Source: CAZNRY01 sp964575675 (GTDB lineage: Bacteria; Eisenbacteria; RBG-16-71-46; CAIMUX01; VGJL01). Taken from it: a stretch of 7,923 nt of DNA. The position numbers and the translations under genes are program-made. A model generated the notes under the pieces. It was not told the origin of the DNA. It ran no database searches and saw only the letters and a list, made by a program, of their open reading frames with translations. Shown here in pieces: positions 1 through 6,179 of the stretch (positions are counted from its first letter, which is position 1; each line of letters starts with the position of its first letter). The stretch lies in the NCBI GenBank assembly GCA_964575675.1, contig CAZNRY010000174.1, positions 1-7,923 on the forward strand, given 5' to 3'.

Positions 1-100
1 GTACAGTCGAAGTTTAACGGGTGTCTACCAGGTCAAATGCGGAATCGCTGTCTCCGGCCGGCCGGGATGCCTTGCTCCCGCGCCGTCCGTAGAGCCCGGC

Positions 101-129
101 TTGACCCCCGCTCGGGCGGCCCCTAATAT
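101..129 (+). promoter_or_regulatory. Predicted sigma70-type promoter for the CNNM/CorC gene pair
   Basis: The -35 box TTGACC (101-106, 5 of 6 consensus bases) and the -10 box TAATAT (124-129, 4 of 6) are separated by exactly 17 bases. Transcription would start near 135-137, leaving a leader of only about 15 bases before the ATG at 152. The boxes cover both upstream in-frame start candidates (TTG 101 and ATG 128), which argues against those starts. No longer leader or riboswitch-like structure fits between promoter and gene. Seen by eye, not scored. Confidence 0.55.
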
Positions 130-151
130 GCCGGGTGTCGAACCGTCGCTC

Positions 152-1402
152 ATGGAAGTAGCAACAACCCTCATCCTCCTTCTGCTGGTGCTGGCCTCGG
201 CGCTTTTCTCGAGCTCCGAGGCGGCGCTTTTCTCGTTGAATCAGGTCCAGATCCGCCAGATCGAGGGCGGCAAGGACCGGCCGGCCCGGGCGGTCCGGAG
301 CTTGCTCAAGAACCCTCAGCGGCTCCTCAGCTCGCTTCTGGTCGGCAACACGCTGGCGAACATAGGCATCTCGGCGGTTGTGACCTCCCTGGCGCTGCTT
401 CGGTTCGGGGAGAGGGGACTCCAGATCGCGATTCCGGCCGCCACCGTTCTGATCCTCCTCCTGGGGGAGATCCTCCCGAAGACGATCGCCGTGAATTTCC
501 CTCGCGCCTCGGCGCGAGCGACCTCGGTCGCACTCCTTCCCATTCTCCCCATGCTCGCCCCGTTGACCTGGGGAATCACCGCTCTCGGACGGCAAATCCT
601 GCGGCTCTTCGGCCTTCCCGACGCGGGCGAGGGGTTGATCCGGCGTGTGACCCGCTCGGAGCTGCGCGCGGCGCTGGAAGAGATCGACGAGGAGACCGGC
701 ATGAGCCGGATCGAGAGCCGGCTCGTCCAGAACATACTCGCCTTCTCCCGGACCACGGCGGAGGAGGTGATGACCCCCCGCGTCGACATCGTGGCTGCGC
801 CGGTCGGGGCGACCGCAGGCGAGCTGCGCGAACTGATCGCGCGGAGCAAGCATTCCCGGATCCCTCTGTACGACCGGACGGTCGACGGCATCGTGGGGTA
901 CCTGCCCTCGCGGTCGTTCCTCTTGAGCTCCGTGCCCCGATTCACCCAGTTGATCCGGCCGGTGCTGTTCGTCCCGGAGAAGGCGCCGATCGATCGGATA
1001 TTCCACGATCTCCGCAAGGGGCGTTGGCGGCTTGGGATCGTGGTGAACGAGTATGGTGAGACGGTCGGGCTCGTCACGCAGGAAGACCTGATCGAGGAGA
1101 TCGTGGGGGAGCTCTTCGACGAGTACGAAAGCAGTGAAGAGGAGATCGTCGAGACCGCGCCGGGTCAGTACGACGTGCGGGGACGCGCCTCCCTGCAAGA
1201 CCTGAATGAGCGTCTCGACATCGAACTGCCCCAGGAGCAGGCGGTCACCGTGAACGGTTTCCTCTGCGCCCTCCACGGCGGATTCCCCCGGCCAGGCACG
1301 ATCTTGAGCTGGGGCGACCTCCGTTTCGAGGTGATGGAAGTCTCACGCCATCGAATCGCGCGCGTCCGCGTCATTCGCGCCGCCCGAGCAGAGGAAGAAT
1401 GA
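152..1402 (+). CDS. CNNM/CorC-family transporter (DUF21-CBS pair-CorC_HlyC)
   Basis: A membrane protein of 416 residues in the CNNM/CorC (older name hemolysin C-like) family, whose members are linked to Mg2+ and Co2+ efflux across the inner membrane. The DUF21 domain holds hydrophobic segments near residues 4-20, 58-83, 90-110 and 124-148. It keeps the conserved motifs FSSSEAALFS (19-28), VGNTLAN (64-70) and GEILPK (105-110). Two CBS domains follow (about 204-258 with VMTPR and SRIPLYD; about 269-323 with VVNEYG and the EDLIEEIVGE end). A CorC_HlyC domain closes the protein (about 338-408). CBS pairs in this family bind adenine nucleotides and gate transport. I chose ATG 152 because it puts DUF21 at the very N terminus, gives domain positions nearly identical to the neighbouring paralogue, and lies just downstream of a predicted promoter. 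ATG 128 is the alternative. No clear Shine-Dalgarno precedes either. The stop overlaps the next start (ATGA), so the two genes are probably co-translated. Confidence 0.93.
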   Translation: MEVATTLILLLLVLASALFSSSEAALFSLNQVQIRQIEGGKDRPARAVRSLLKNPQRLLSSLLVGNTLANIGISAVVTSLALLRFGERGLQIAIPAATVLILLLGEILPKTIAVNFPRASARATSVALLPILPMLAPLTWGITALGRQILRLFGLPDAGEGLIRRVTRSELRAALEEIDEETGMSRIESRLVQNILAFSRTTAEEVMTPRVDIVAAPVGATAGELRELIARSKHSRIPLYDRTVDGIVGYLPSRSFLLSSVPRFTQLIRPVLFVPEKAPIDRIFHDLRKGRWRLGIVVNEYGETVGLVTQEDLIEEIVGELFDEYESSEEEIVETAPGQYDVRGRASLQDLNERLDIELPQEQAVTVNGFLCALHGGFPRPGTILSWGDLRFEVMEVSRHRIARVRVIRAARAEEE

Positions 1403-2688
1403 CGACCGCCGGCTGGCAGCTTCTTGTCTTCTTCGCCTGCCTTCTCGGGGTCGGGGTCTTCGAGGGTGCGGAGACGGCGCTTCTGGCGGCCGACCGGCTC
1501 CGTATCCGGGTCCTCGCCAAGGCGAAGAGGGCAGGCGCCGAGCTCTCGCTCGATCTTCTCCATCGGCGCGATCAGATCCTCGTCACCCTCCTCGTTTGCA
1601 GCACCTTCCTCAGCGCGGCCGCAGCGGCCTTGGCGACGAGCCTGATCGAGGACTGGATCGGCACGACGGCGGGAGCGACCTTGCTGGCCACCTTCAGCGT
1701 GACGATCGTCGTCTTGATCTTCGGCCAGGTCCTCCCGAAGAACATCGCCCGCAGCCGCGCGGAGCCGATCCTGATTGGCGCCTCGCGCCCGCTCTTCGGG
1801 CTCGACCTGCTCCTGCTTCCGGTGACGGCCGCGGCCAGCTTGGTCGTCCATCTGATGCTCAGGCTCCTCCGGGGAGGGCGCCATGGCCGTCCCGTGACGC
1901 GCGAGGACCTGCGTGTTCTGGTTCAGGACGTCCACGGCGACACGGGACCCCTCCGTCAGGAGAAGAGGATGCTCCAATCAATCCTCGACTTCGGCCACAC
2001 GACCGCCCGCGAGGTGATGGTGCCGATGCCGTCGGTCGCCTCTCTCGACAAGGAGTCGAGTCTCGACATGCTGAGAGCGCTCGTTCGTCGACGCGGGTAC
2101 ACCCGCATTCCGGTCTTCGACCAGCGGGTCGATCGGATCGTCGGGATCGTGCAAGTCTTCGACATTCTTCTCGACCCCGGGAAAGGCGATACCATCGAGG
2201 CCTACATGCGTCCCGTCACCCTCGTTCCCGAAACCAAGCGGATCGATCGCCTGATGGTCGAGATGCAGCGGCGGGGGGAGTCGATCGTCGTCGTCGTCAA
2301 CGAGTTCGGCTCGTGTACGGGAGCGGTCACGATGGAGGACATCGTGGAAGAGATCATGGGCGAACTGGCCGATGAACATGAGGTGGGGGTCAAGCGGATC
2401 CGCTCCCTTGGGGAGGGGGTTTACATCGTGGACGCCCTGACCGACATCGATGATCTGAACGAGGAGTTGAAGCTCGATCTGCCGAAACTGCGGTACGATA
2501 CGCTCGGCGGCCTGGTCATGCGGAAGCTGGGGAGAATTCCCCGTGAGGGCGAGCGGTTCGAGCTGGGCGGGGTGGTTTTCGAGGTGATCGAGGTACACCC
2601 CTTCGGGGTGAAGAGCGTGAAGCTCTCGATGGGCGATCGGCAACCGGAAGCGCATCGCAAGTCCGGTCGTCAGCGCGAAGAGAGCTGA
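1399..2688 (+). CDS. CNNM/CorC-family protein, second paralogue with altered membrane motifs
   Basis: A 429-residue paralogue of the preceding gene with the same order: DUF21 (about 5-155), CBS1 (about 203-258, EVMVPM and TRIPVFD), CBS2 (about 266-323, VVNEFG and EDIVEEIMGE) and CorC_HlyC (about 340-408), then a short charged tail. The start is set by the ATGA overlap with the upstream stop and by a GAGGA ribosome binding site at 1391-1395, about 3 bases away. The DUF21 signature residues differ. FSSSEAA of the first protein aligns with FEGAETA (21-27), VGNTLAN with VCSTFLS (66-72), and GEILPK with GQVLPK (109-114). In published CorC/CNNM structures, polar residues in these stretches line the Mg2+ site, as I recall. 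This protein may therefore be a regulatory or non-transporting partner, or have another substrate. Family assignment is firm. The functional difference is inference. Confidence 0.93.
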   Translation: MTTAGWQLLVFFACLLGVGVFEGAETALLAADRLRIRVLAKAKRAGAELSLDLLHRRDQILVTLLVCSTFLSAAAAALATSLIEDWIGTTAGATLLATFSVTIVVLIFGQVLPKNIARSRAEPILIGASRPLFGLDLLLLPVTAAASLVVHLMLRLLRGGRHGRPVTREDLRVLVQDVHGDTGPLRQEKRMLQSILDFGHTTAREVMVPMPSVASLDKESSLDMLRALVRRRGYTRIPVFDQRVDRIVGIVQVFDILLDPGKGDTIEAYMRPVTLVPETKRIDRLMVEMQRRGESIVVVVNEFGSCTGAVTMEDIVEEIMGELADEHEVGVKRIRSLGEGVYIVDALTDIDDLNEELKLDLPKLRYDTLGGLVMRKLGRIPREGERFELGGVVFEVIEVHPFGVKSVKLSMGDRQPEAHRKSGRQREES

Positions 2689-2791
2689 GGGCGGCTCTGC
2701 GGCCGCGGGATTCGCCGCGCGTCGCCGGGGATTGCGAGGATGGAGTCGCGCGAGGATTGTCCGAGCGCGACGGAATCGAGAGGAGCGGACG

Positions 2792-3856
2792 ATGGCGAGC
2801 AAGCGGTATCGAGTCGCCCCGACCACGATCGGGCTCTTCTTTCTGGGTCTGATCCCCTTTGTGATCCCGTGCGCCCGGGCGGCCGACGCTCTCTACGCGG
2901 TCGCGACGCGCGGATCGAGCGCGGTTACGGTCGGCGACGGCGGGCGCGTTCTACGCGCCTATCCGGCCCCGCACAGCTCGACCTGGATTTCGGCCGGGTG
3001 GACGACGTCTGTTCCCCTGCGGGCCGTGACGGCCGGGGGGACCGACTACTTCGTCGTCGGCGACGAGGGGAAGATCCTCCAGAGCACGGACATCGCGGGC
3101 CAGGGGGCCAGTTGGATGCTCGTGGAGTCGGGAATCCACCTGAACTTGTACGGGGTCGCGCACGGAACCTTGCGGATGGTCGCTGTCGGGGATTCGGCGG
3201 TGATCCTCCTTTCCAGCAGCCTCGAGGGGGGGTTGTGGCAGCAGGTGTCTCCCGCGAATATCCGAACCGAGAAGCCGTTGAGGAGCGTCGCGGGAAATCT
3301 GAACTTCGTCGTCGCGGTCGGGGATTCCGGAACGATCGTCTGGTCGCGAAGCACGGCCATGTTGATTTGGGAGAAGACCGACAACGTTCCCACTACGCGA
3401 AACTTGCAGGGGATCGGCTCGGAACCGTTGGGGAATACGACGCCCCGGTTCTGGGCGGTCGGCGACGCGGGGACGATCCTGCTCTCGCAGGCCAGCCCGG
3501 TCGGCGTCTGGGCATCGCAGGTCGCGCCCGTCTCGGTCGATCTGCACGCGGTCGCGATCTTCCGGCTTTTGCCGGACAACGTTCTCATCGCAGTCGCTGT
3601 CGGCGACGGGGGAACGATCCTCCGCTCGACCGATACGGCCACATGGACGCAGATCGACTCGGGGACGACCCGAGACCTTCACGGGATCGCCTACACGGGG
3701 AGTGGCGCCGGGGGGGGATTCGTCGCCGTCGGCGCTCAGAACACGATCCTCTGGAGCCCGACCGGGCTCGTTTGGTCGAATGTCGTCGTTCCGGCCGAGA
3801 AAACGACCTGGGGGAAGTTGCGCGGGGCATGGCGGGCGCCGAGCGCGAGACCTTGA
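2792..3856 (+). CDS. Secreted VGDxGTIL-repeat protein, probable seven-bladed Ycf48/BNR-like beta-propeller
   Basis: A 354-residue exported protein. An N-terminal signal peptide has a basic start (MASKRYR), a hydrophobic core at about 11-26, and a probable signal peptidase I site after CARA (about residue 30). The mature part consists of seven repeats centred on VGD-x-G-x-(I/V)-L or close variants, beginning near residues 47, 89, 132, 176, 223, 270 and 313, so 42-47 residues apart. This spacing and motif resemble Ycf48/HCF136 and BNR-type propeller blades, so a seven-bladed propeller is the best guess. The last repeat reads VGAQNTIL, without the Asp. I see no catalytic motif, lipobox, anchor or sorting tail. 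The start is ATG 2792, preceded by GAGAGGAG (2778-2785) 6 bases away and leading directly into the signal peptide; the in-frame TTG at 2732 would spoil that. The 103-bp gap from the CNNM pair shows no clear promoter or terminator. nth follows after 22 bp. Confidence 0.85.
   Translation: MASKRYRVAPTTIGLFFLGLIPFVIPCARAADALYAVATRGSSAVTVGDGGRVLRAYPAPHSSTWISAGWTTSVPLRAVTAGGTDYFVVGDEGKILQSTDIAGQGASWMLVESGIHLNLYGVAHGTLRMVAVGDSAVILLSSSLEGGLWQQVSPANIRTEKPLRSVAGNLNFVVAVGDSGTIVWSRSTAMLIWEKTDNVPTTRNLQGIGSEPLGNTTPRFWAVGDAGTILLSQASPVGVWASQVAPVSVDLHAVAIFRLLPDNVLIAVAVGDGGTILRSTDTATWTQIDSGTTRDLHGIAYTGSGAGGGFVAVGAQNTILWSPTGLVWSNVVVPAEKTTWGKLRGAWRAPSARP
2930..3751 (+). repeat. Seven tandem protein repeats (VGDxGTIL type) in the secreted propeller protein
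   Basis: The motif VGD (or VGA) plus a short beta-strand pattern recurs seven times, in order: VGDGGRVL, VGDEGKIL, VGDSAVIL, VGDSGTIV, VGDAGTIL, VGDGGTIL and VGAQNTIL. Motif-to-motif spacing is 42, 43, 44, 47, 47 and 43 residues. Many units also carry a Trp before the next unit and a leucine-rich (L/V)xxV(A/T) strand before the VGD. DNA identity between units is low apart from gtcggcgacg-like cores, so the repeats are old, not recent duplications. Confidence 0.8.
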
Positions 3857-3878
3857 AAGAGGATCCCGATCGACCAAC

Positions 3879-4583
3879 ATGTCCGTAGCTGAGCCGGATC
3901 CCGCCGGTACCGTCGATCCCTCGATCCGCACACTCAGGAGCCGGATGCGGCGAGTCGTTTCCTCGATACGCCGTTGTGAGGGGCTCACCCCCGCCGCGAT
4001 GAGCCAGATCGCCGGCGGGCGCCACGATCCCTTCGAGGTCTTGGTGGGCACCCTGATCAGCCTTCGAACCCGTGATGAGGTGACGATTCCGGCGACGAGG
4101 CGCCTGCTCGCGCTCGCGTCGAACCCCGCGGAACTCGGAAGCCTCTCGCATCGTGCCATCGAGCGGGCGATCTATCCGGCGGGGTTCTATCACACCAAGG
4201 CGCGCAGTCTACGGGAGGTCGCGCGGCTGCTGGAGGAGCGCCACAACGGGGCGGTGCCCGCCACGATGGAAGGACTCCTCTCGCTGCCGGGCGTGGGCCG
4301 GAAGACGGCGAACCTCGTGCTCCTCCTGGGACACGGGATCGCGGCCCTTTGCGTCGACACGCACGTCCACCGGATTTCGAATCGCCTCGGGTTCGTCTCG
4401 ACGCGGACCCCGGCGCAAACCGAGGAGGCTCTGCGGACGCTGCTGCCCCGCCCGCTCTGGTGGGACTACAACGAGTTGCTCGTCAGTTTCGGGAAGAAGG
4501 TCTGCACGCCGCTGTCGCCCCGTTGCTCGATTTGTCCGGTCAAGGGCGACTGTTCAAGGGTCGGCGTCGGCCGCACCCGATAG
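3879..4583 (+). CDS. nth: Endonuclease III (DNA glycosylase/AP lyase)
   Basis: A 234-residue base-excision-repair enzyme that removes oxidised pyrimidines and cleaves the abasic site. The helix-hairpin-helix motif LPGVGRKTANLV spans about 136-147 and contains catalytic Lys142. The catalytic Asp160 lies in CVDTHVHRISNR. The 18-residue Lys-Asp spacing equals that of E. coli Nth (K120/D138). The iron-sulfur cluster loop is complete: Cys209-X6-Cys216-X2-Cys219-X5-Cys225, with VCTP at its start. The N-terminal helix region carries SLRTRDEVT (about 61-69), where E. coli has SAQATD; the RTRDE form recalls archaeal and Thermotoga-type enzymes. Length is slightly above E. coli Nth (211), the excess being about 20 N-terminal residues. 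ATG 3879 is chosen because the conserved region begins soon after; an AAAGAGGA sequence (3856-3863) lies a rather long 15 bases upstream. The gene probably shares a transcript with the propeller gene and converges with the zinc-ribbon gene 25 bp downstream. Confidence 0.95.
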   Translation: MSVAEPDPAGTVDPSIRTLRSRMRRVVSSIRRCEGLTPAAMSQIAGGRHDPFEVLVGTLISLRTRDEVTIPATRRLLALASNPAELGSLSHRAIERAIYPAGFYHTKARSLREVARLLEERHNGAVPATMEGLLSLPGVGRKTANLVLLLGHGIAALCVDTHVHRISNRLGFVSTRTPAQTEEALRTLLPRPLWWDYNELLVSFGKKVCTPLSPRCSICPVKGDCSRVGVGRTR

Positions 4584-4608
4584 GCCGGGCGGAAGGGCGC
4601 CCCCGCGC

Positions 4609-5301
4609 TCAGATCAAGAGCGAGCTTCTGACCCTGCGCAGGCCGTGCCGGCCACGAGCGATCGAGAGCAGCATCTCGACCTCCCCGTGGTCGAGGTAGA
4701 TCCCGCCACAGCTCTCGCAGCGGTCGATTTTCACGTCCTCGCTTTCGACCTCGTCGAGCGAGTCGCCGCATTTCGGGCAAACCCTCCAGTATGATTCATC
4801 GCCGGCGTGGGTCTCGCGGTCGATCCGTTCTCGGTCGAGCTCCTGGCGCCGGACCCGGGGGTCGTCCATCCGCTCGTAGATCGATTCGACATCGTCAAGG
4901 TCCTCGGAGGGGGAGGGTTCCTCCTCCTCCTCTTCGTCGAAGCTGACAACTGCCTCCTCGCCCTCGCCGCCGGGCGAGGCGGGCGAGGAGATCCCCTCGG
5001 GGATCTGCTTCTCGAGCGCCTCGATCCGTTCCCGCGCCTCGGCGAGCTCCCGCTCCAAGGCTTCGCGTTCCATTTCTGCGGCCTCGGCCATGGCGACCTG
5101 TTGGTCGCGGTCATCGATCAGTAGCCGGATCTGCTCCCGCGCATCGGAGAGGGCTCGGGTCTGCTCCCCATCCGCGGTGACCGCCTTCTGCTTGGGCCCG
5201 GGAGGCGCGATCCGCCCGGGCGGTTTCTTGGTCGCGCCGGCGGGGCCGGTCTCGGTTCCCTTGCGGGGTCCTTTGGTCTTGGTCCTTTTCGTGGTCCCCA
5301 T
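4609..5301 (-). CDS. Coiled-coil protein with C-terminal TFIIB-type zinc ribbon
   Basis: A 230-residue soluble protein in four parts. A basic, Lys/Thr/Pro-rich N terminus (1-40) is followed by a long charged heptad-like helix (about 47-102, rich in Glu, Arg, Leu and Ala), probably a coiled coil. An acidic Ser/Pro/Glu linker (about 112-140) includes six consecutive Glu. A C-terminal zinc ribbon has CPKC (Cys175, Cys178) and CESC (Cys195, Cys198) followed by GGIYLDHGEVEML. That last pattern matches the zf-TFIIB family (Pfam PF13453, from memory), found in many small bacterial proteins of unknown role. The start is ATG at 5301, supported by GAGGTG (5306-5311 on the reverse strand) 4 bases upstream; the reading frame extends much further upstream but overlaps the preceding gene. 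It lies 49 bp downstream of the glycine-rich membrane gene, so the two probably form an operon. No DNA-binding or catalytic function can be assigned. The gene ends 25 bp from nth, tail to tail, without a visible intrinsic terminator. Confidence 0.85.
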   Translation of the reverse strand: MGTTKRTKTKGPRKGTETGPAGATKKPPGRIAPPGPKQKAVTADGEQTRALSDAREQIRLLIDDRDQQVAMAEAAEMEREALERELAEARERIEALEKQIPEGISSPASPGGEGEEAVVSFDEEEEEEPSPSEDLDDVESIYERMDDPRVRRQELDRERIDRETHAGDESYWRVCPKCGDSLDEVESEDVKIDRCESCGGIYLDHGEVEMLLSIARGRHGLRRVRSSLLI

Positions 5302-5350
5302 GCCGCACCTCACTGGAAGGGCCAGGAACACTGTCCCAGCGGCCGGTCGC

Positions 5351-5941
5351 TCACCGTTCTTGGTTGGTCCAGAGACCGTGAAAGCCCGCCGCCGTGGTGC
5401 CGTCCGGCGGCTCGTTCCACGCATGATCGAGAGAGAGCGGCGCCCCGATGGCCGGGGACCGTCTTGTCGCGGGACGGGCGCCGCCGCGGCCTGCGGCCCG
5501 CCCGAGCCCTGCGGCCTCGCCGCCGCCGCCAAGACCGAAATCAGCGAGCCGTCTCGACTCGGGCCGCGGGTCGAGCGAGAAATCGTCCGAGTCCTCGGAG
5601 CCCAGCGCGCCGTAAATGAAGCCCGAAAAGGCTCCTACCGCGACCCCCCAGCGTATCGCGTCGTCTTCGTACCCTTCTCGGACGACGAGCGCGCTCGCGA
5701 GCCCGAGAATGCCCCCCAGGATGGCCCCGTAGACCGTGGTCTTCGTGATCGACAGGAGGCGGTGCTCGGCGCCCCCCGCGCTCGCCGCGGGCGGCAAGGC
5801 GATCTCCCGCGACATCAGACCCAGGAGAAAGGCAATGAGCAAGACCGCAAGGCGATGATGGCCGGGAATGGATCGGGCGTCGCGACTCGACCGACCGCCC
5901 CGATGACGATTTCCAACCAGCCAGGCGAACGTACTCTCCAT
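5351..5941 (-). CDS. Small glycine-rich membrane protein, unknown family
   Basis: A 196-residue protein not assigned to a named family. A basic N-terminal stretch (1-30) precedes a hydrophobic segment (about 31-43). ASA at 53-55 could be a signal-peptidase site, but the N region would be unusually long, so an uncleaved anchor is also possible. Two further hydrophobic, glycine-rich segments follow: about 70-87 (YGAILGGILGLASALVV) and about 97-114 (IRWGVAVGAFSGFIYGALG). They are joined by an acidic turn (EGYEDD), giving a glycine-zipper-like hairpin. The last 80 residues are low-complexity, Gly/Ala/Arg/Pro-rich and probably disordered. ATG 5941 is well supported by a consensus AAGGAGG (reverse strand, 5948-5954) 6 bases upstream, and by a promoter further up. 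It is the first gene of a two-gene - strand unit with the zinc-ribbon protein. Being real is likely from the ribosome binding site and promoter. Function is unknown. Confidence 0.75.
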   Translation of the reverse strand: MESTFAWLVGNRHRGGRSSRDARSIPGHHRLAVLLIAFLLGLMSREIALPPAASAGGAEHRLLSITKTTVYGAILGGILGLASALVVREGYEDDAIRWGVAVGAFSGFIYGALGSEDSDDFSLDPRPESRRLADFGLGGGGEAAGLGRAAGRGGARPATRRSPAIGAPLSLDHAWNEPPDGTTAAGFHGLWTNQER

Positions 5942-5980
5942 CCGCGACCTCCTTCGAGCGCCGCCGACCGACGTGCCCGC

Positions 5981-6009
5981 AGTGTATGAACCACCCTGCC
6001 GGGTGTCAA
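5981..6009 (-). promoter_or_regulatory. Predicted sigma70-type promoter for the membrane/zinc-ribbon operon
   Basis: On the - strand a perfect -35 box TTGACA (6009-6004) is followed, after exactly 17 bases, by a -10 box TACACT (5986-5981, 4 of 6 consensus bases). The start of transcription would fall near 5974, giving a leader of about 33 bases that contains the AAGGAGG ribosome binding site of the gene starting at 5941. This is the best promoter in the window by eye. Confidence 0.65.
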
Positions 6010-6098
6010 CCGCGCCCACGGCGCATCGAAGAGGCCGTCGAGCCGGCGCCGAATCGCCTCCGCCAGAGCCCGCGCGGGACGACTACCGAATCGCCGCC

Positions 6099-6127
6099 TT
6101 GTGGGGGGGCTGTGGCTGTGTTATTTT
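6099..6127 (+). promoter_or_regulatory. Predicted dnaE promoter with extended -10
   Basis: The sequence TATTTT (6122-6127, 4 of 6 -10 bases) is preceded by TGT, the extended -10 element. A weak -35 TTGTGG (6099-6104) lies exactly 17 bases upstream. Seven consecutive G residues (6103-6109) begin in the -35 box and run into the spacer. The short AT-rich patch stands out in GC-rich surroundings and would start a leader of about 45 bases before the dnaE GTG. Moderate to low certainty because the -35 is poor. Confidence 0.4.
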
Positions 6128-6179
6128 GGCGCCCGCGCCGGGAAACGTTCTGCCCGCCGCAGGACCGGGGGCCCGAACC

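Noticed and set aside
128..145. Shared string tgccgggtgtc near 129-139 and 5997-6007
   Set aside because: Eleven bases in GC-rich DNA. At the second site part of it is the - strand -35 box, while at the first it lies downstream of a + strand promoter, so I treat it as chance.
14..1276. Antisense open frame of 420 codons opposite the first CNNM gene
   Set aside because: Charged, compositionally biased product without domains, fully covered by a well-supported gene on the + strand.
2689..2791. Possible promoter (TTGCGA, 17 bases, GATTGT) or hairpin before the propeller gene
   Set aside because: The boxes match consensus poorly and the hairpin is a short GC stem (CGCGG/CCGCG) without a T-tract. 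The gene may be read through from upstream or use a promoter I cannot see.
2740..3888. Open frame of 382 codons in another + frame over the propeller gene
   Set aside because: Arg/Gly/Asp-rich product with no repeats or signal peptide. The overlapping frame has a signal peptide, seven regular repeats and a Shine-Dalgarno.
2951..4159. Antisense open frame of 402 codons across the propeller and nth genes
   Set aside because: Spans two recognised + strand genes and their junction and has a low-complexity, Arg/Pro-rich translation.
4587..4602. Small hairpin (GGGCG/CGCCC, six-base loop) between the convergent genes
   Set aside because: Only a 5-bp stem and no T-tract on either side, so not a credible intrinsic terminator.
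5302..5532. Upstream extension of the zinc-ribbon gene
   Set aside because: The frame is open, but the extension overlaps the upstream gene, is Arg/Pro/Ala-rich, and the ATG at 5301 has its own GAGGTG ribosome binding site.
5090..5989. Open frame of 299 codons on the + strand opposite the two - strand genes
   Set aside because: No domain and biased composition. The - strand genes have promoter, ribosome binding sites, membrane segments and a zinc ribbon.
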